Under the pieces are notes generated by a model that saw only the letters and a list, made by a program, of their open reading frames with translations, made no database searches and was not told the origin of the DNA. Of a DNA stretch of 64,000 nt, positions 63,597-64,000 are shown in pieces. This DNA is from JAEUIX01 sp964611125 (GTDB taxonomy: Bacteria > Planctomycetota > Phycisphaerae > Phycisphaerales > UBA1924), in the NCBI GenBank assembly GCA_964611125.1, contig CAZSZO010000004.1, positions 1 through 64,000 on the forward strand. The letters run 5' to 3'. Each line of letters begins with the position of its first letter. Position 1 is the first letter of the stretch. The position numbers and the translations under genes are program-made.

Positions 63597-64000
63597 CTAC
63601 GGCTTGGGCTTGCCGCCGCCAGCCGGGCCCGCCCCGGCCGGCTTGGGCGTGTCCTCGTCCTTGCCGGTGAGGTTGTCCAAGATCGTGCCCACCAGCGCGG
63701 CGTTCACATCGTGCCCGCCCCCGGGGCTCCCCCCGCCGCTCCCCGTCACCAGGATGCGGGGAGTGATCTGGATGCCCTTCTCGCCGACGATCTTGAGCAG
63801 TTCGATCAGGGCCGCGTTCGACTTGCCGATCTGCTCCGCGATCTGCCGGTACGCATCCGCCTGGGCCTTGGCCTTGATCTGCGTCGCCTGGGCCTCGCCC
63901 TCGGCCTCGGTGATCCGCTGCTTCTGGGTCTCTGACGCGATCTTCACTGAGTACGCGGCCGTCGCGAGCTTCTTCTCCTCCTCGGCCTCCTGCGTGGCCT
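63597..64000 (-). CDS. SPFH/band-7 domain protein, C-terminal part (runs off the window)
   Basis: The frame is open from the stop at 63597 through the window end; only the last 133 residues are seen. The visible part is the helical stalk of an SPFH (stomatin/flotillin/HflK-like) protein: repeated EAEEEKK, ITEAEGEAQATQIKAKAQAD and AYRQIAEQIGKSNAALIEL, then a Gly/Pro/Ser-rich tail. The N-terminal band-7 domain and membrane anchor lie outside. A GTG at 63947 is internal, not the true start. Role probably in membrane microdomain or protease control. Confidence 0.8.
   Translation of the reverse strand, partial: ATQEAEEEKKLATAAYSVKIASETQKQRITEAEGEAQATQIKAKAQADAYRQIAEQIGKSNAALIELLKIVGEKGIQITPRILVTGSGGGSPGGGHDVNAALVGTILDNLTGKDEDTPKPAGAGPAGGGKPKP

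Overview
The window is a GC-rich (roughly 70 percent) chromosomal segment that I read as a member of the Planctomycetota, most likely class Phycisphaerae. The pointers are the degraded spc ribosomal operon without rpmD, a Dxs with the GDASIVNG-type ThDP loop, a Ser/Thr kinase with a TPR tail, a tricorn-type protease, a subtilase with an LEPR-like N-terminus, an ECF sigma fragment next to a CHAT fragment, FolE2 and a bacterial topoisomerase VI A subunit. This is a family-level inference; no rRNA or tRNA gene is visible to confirm it. No phage, insertion sequence, CRISPR array or integrase is seen: the window is core chromosome with some lineage-specific genes.

Layout. 86-4976: end of the spc operon (rpsH, rplF, rplR, rpsE, rplO, a terminator, secY, infA). 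5069-9914: zinc-ribbon coiled-coil protein, glycosyltransferase, yjdM, an SDR/DUF2867 protein and ruvB. 10040-13472: an orphan sugar-type binding protein, an MFS transporter and a thioredoxin-fold lipid-anchored or exported protein on the minus strand. 13587-20039: small conserved-looking protein, MBL hydrolase, hotdog protein with a membrane protein, ygfZ, an M42 aminopeptidase and a membrane coiled-coil protein. 20067-25679: a histidine kinase/response regulator pair facing rsmB, then ptsN and ispA, followed by dxs (isoprenoid precursor supply). 27991-38368: kinase-TPR, stand-alone ketosynthase, isocitrate dehydrogenase, DinB protein with a basic tail, nitroreductase, glycosyltransferase, and a VOC-dtd-lipoprotein operon. 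38459-44840: secreted proteases and a peptidoglycan amidase. 44908-49663: rodA-mrdA (cell elongation) and folE2. 49849-52845: gcvP.

53167-57994 is the most unusual block: five tightly coupled genes for an MCE (Mla-like) lipid transporter in which permease and MCE protein look intact but the ATPase has lost Walker A, the Q-loop glutamine, the LSGGQ signature and the switch histidine, followed by a TPR lipoprotein and a response regulator fused to a cyclase-like domain that has lost catalytic residues. 58080-64000: MmgE/PrpD protein, pdhA, a chimeric ORF that joins an ECF sigma region 2 to the last part of a CHAT domain, moaE-moaD, topoisomerase VI subunit A, and the C-terminal part of an SPFH/band-7 protein that runs off the window.

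Gene expression signals are a second theme. Many genes have a TAnnnT hexamer (TATGCT, TAGACT, TACACT, TAGAAT) 5-8 bases before the start codon and no Shine-Dalgarno sequence, which looks like leaderless transcription; others have the same hexamer 20-85 bases upstream together with GGAG/AGGAG. Tight operons use GTGA or ATGA stop-start overlaps. Two genes (mrdA and the ketosynthase) seem to need a CTG start to keep their conserved N-termini. Long G tracts occur both between genes and inside them, where they encode glycine-rich loops.
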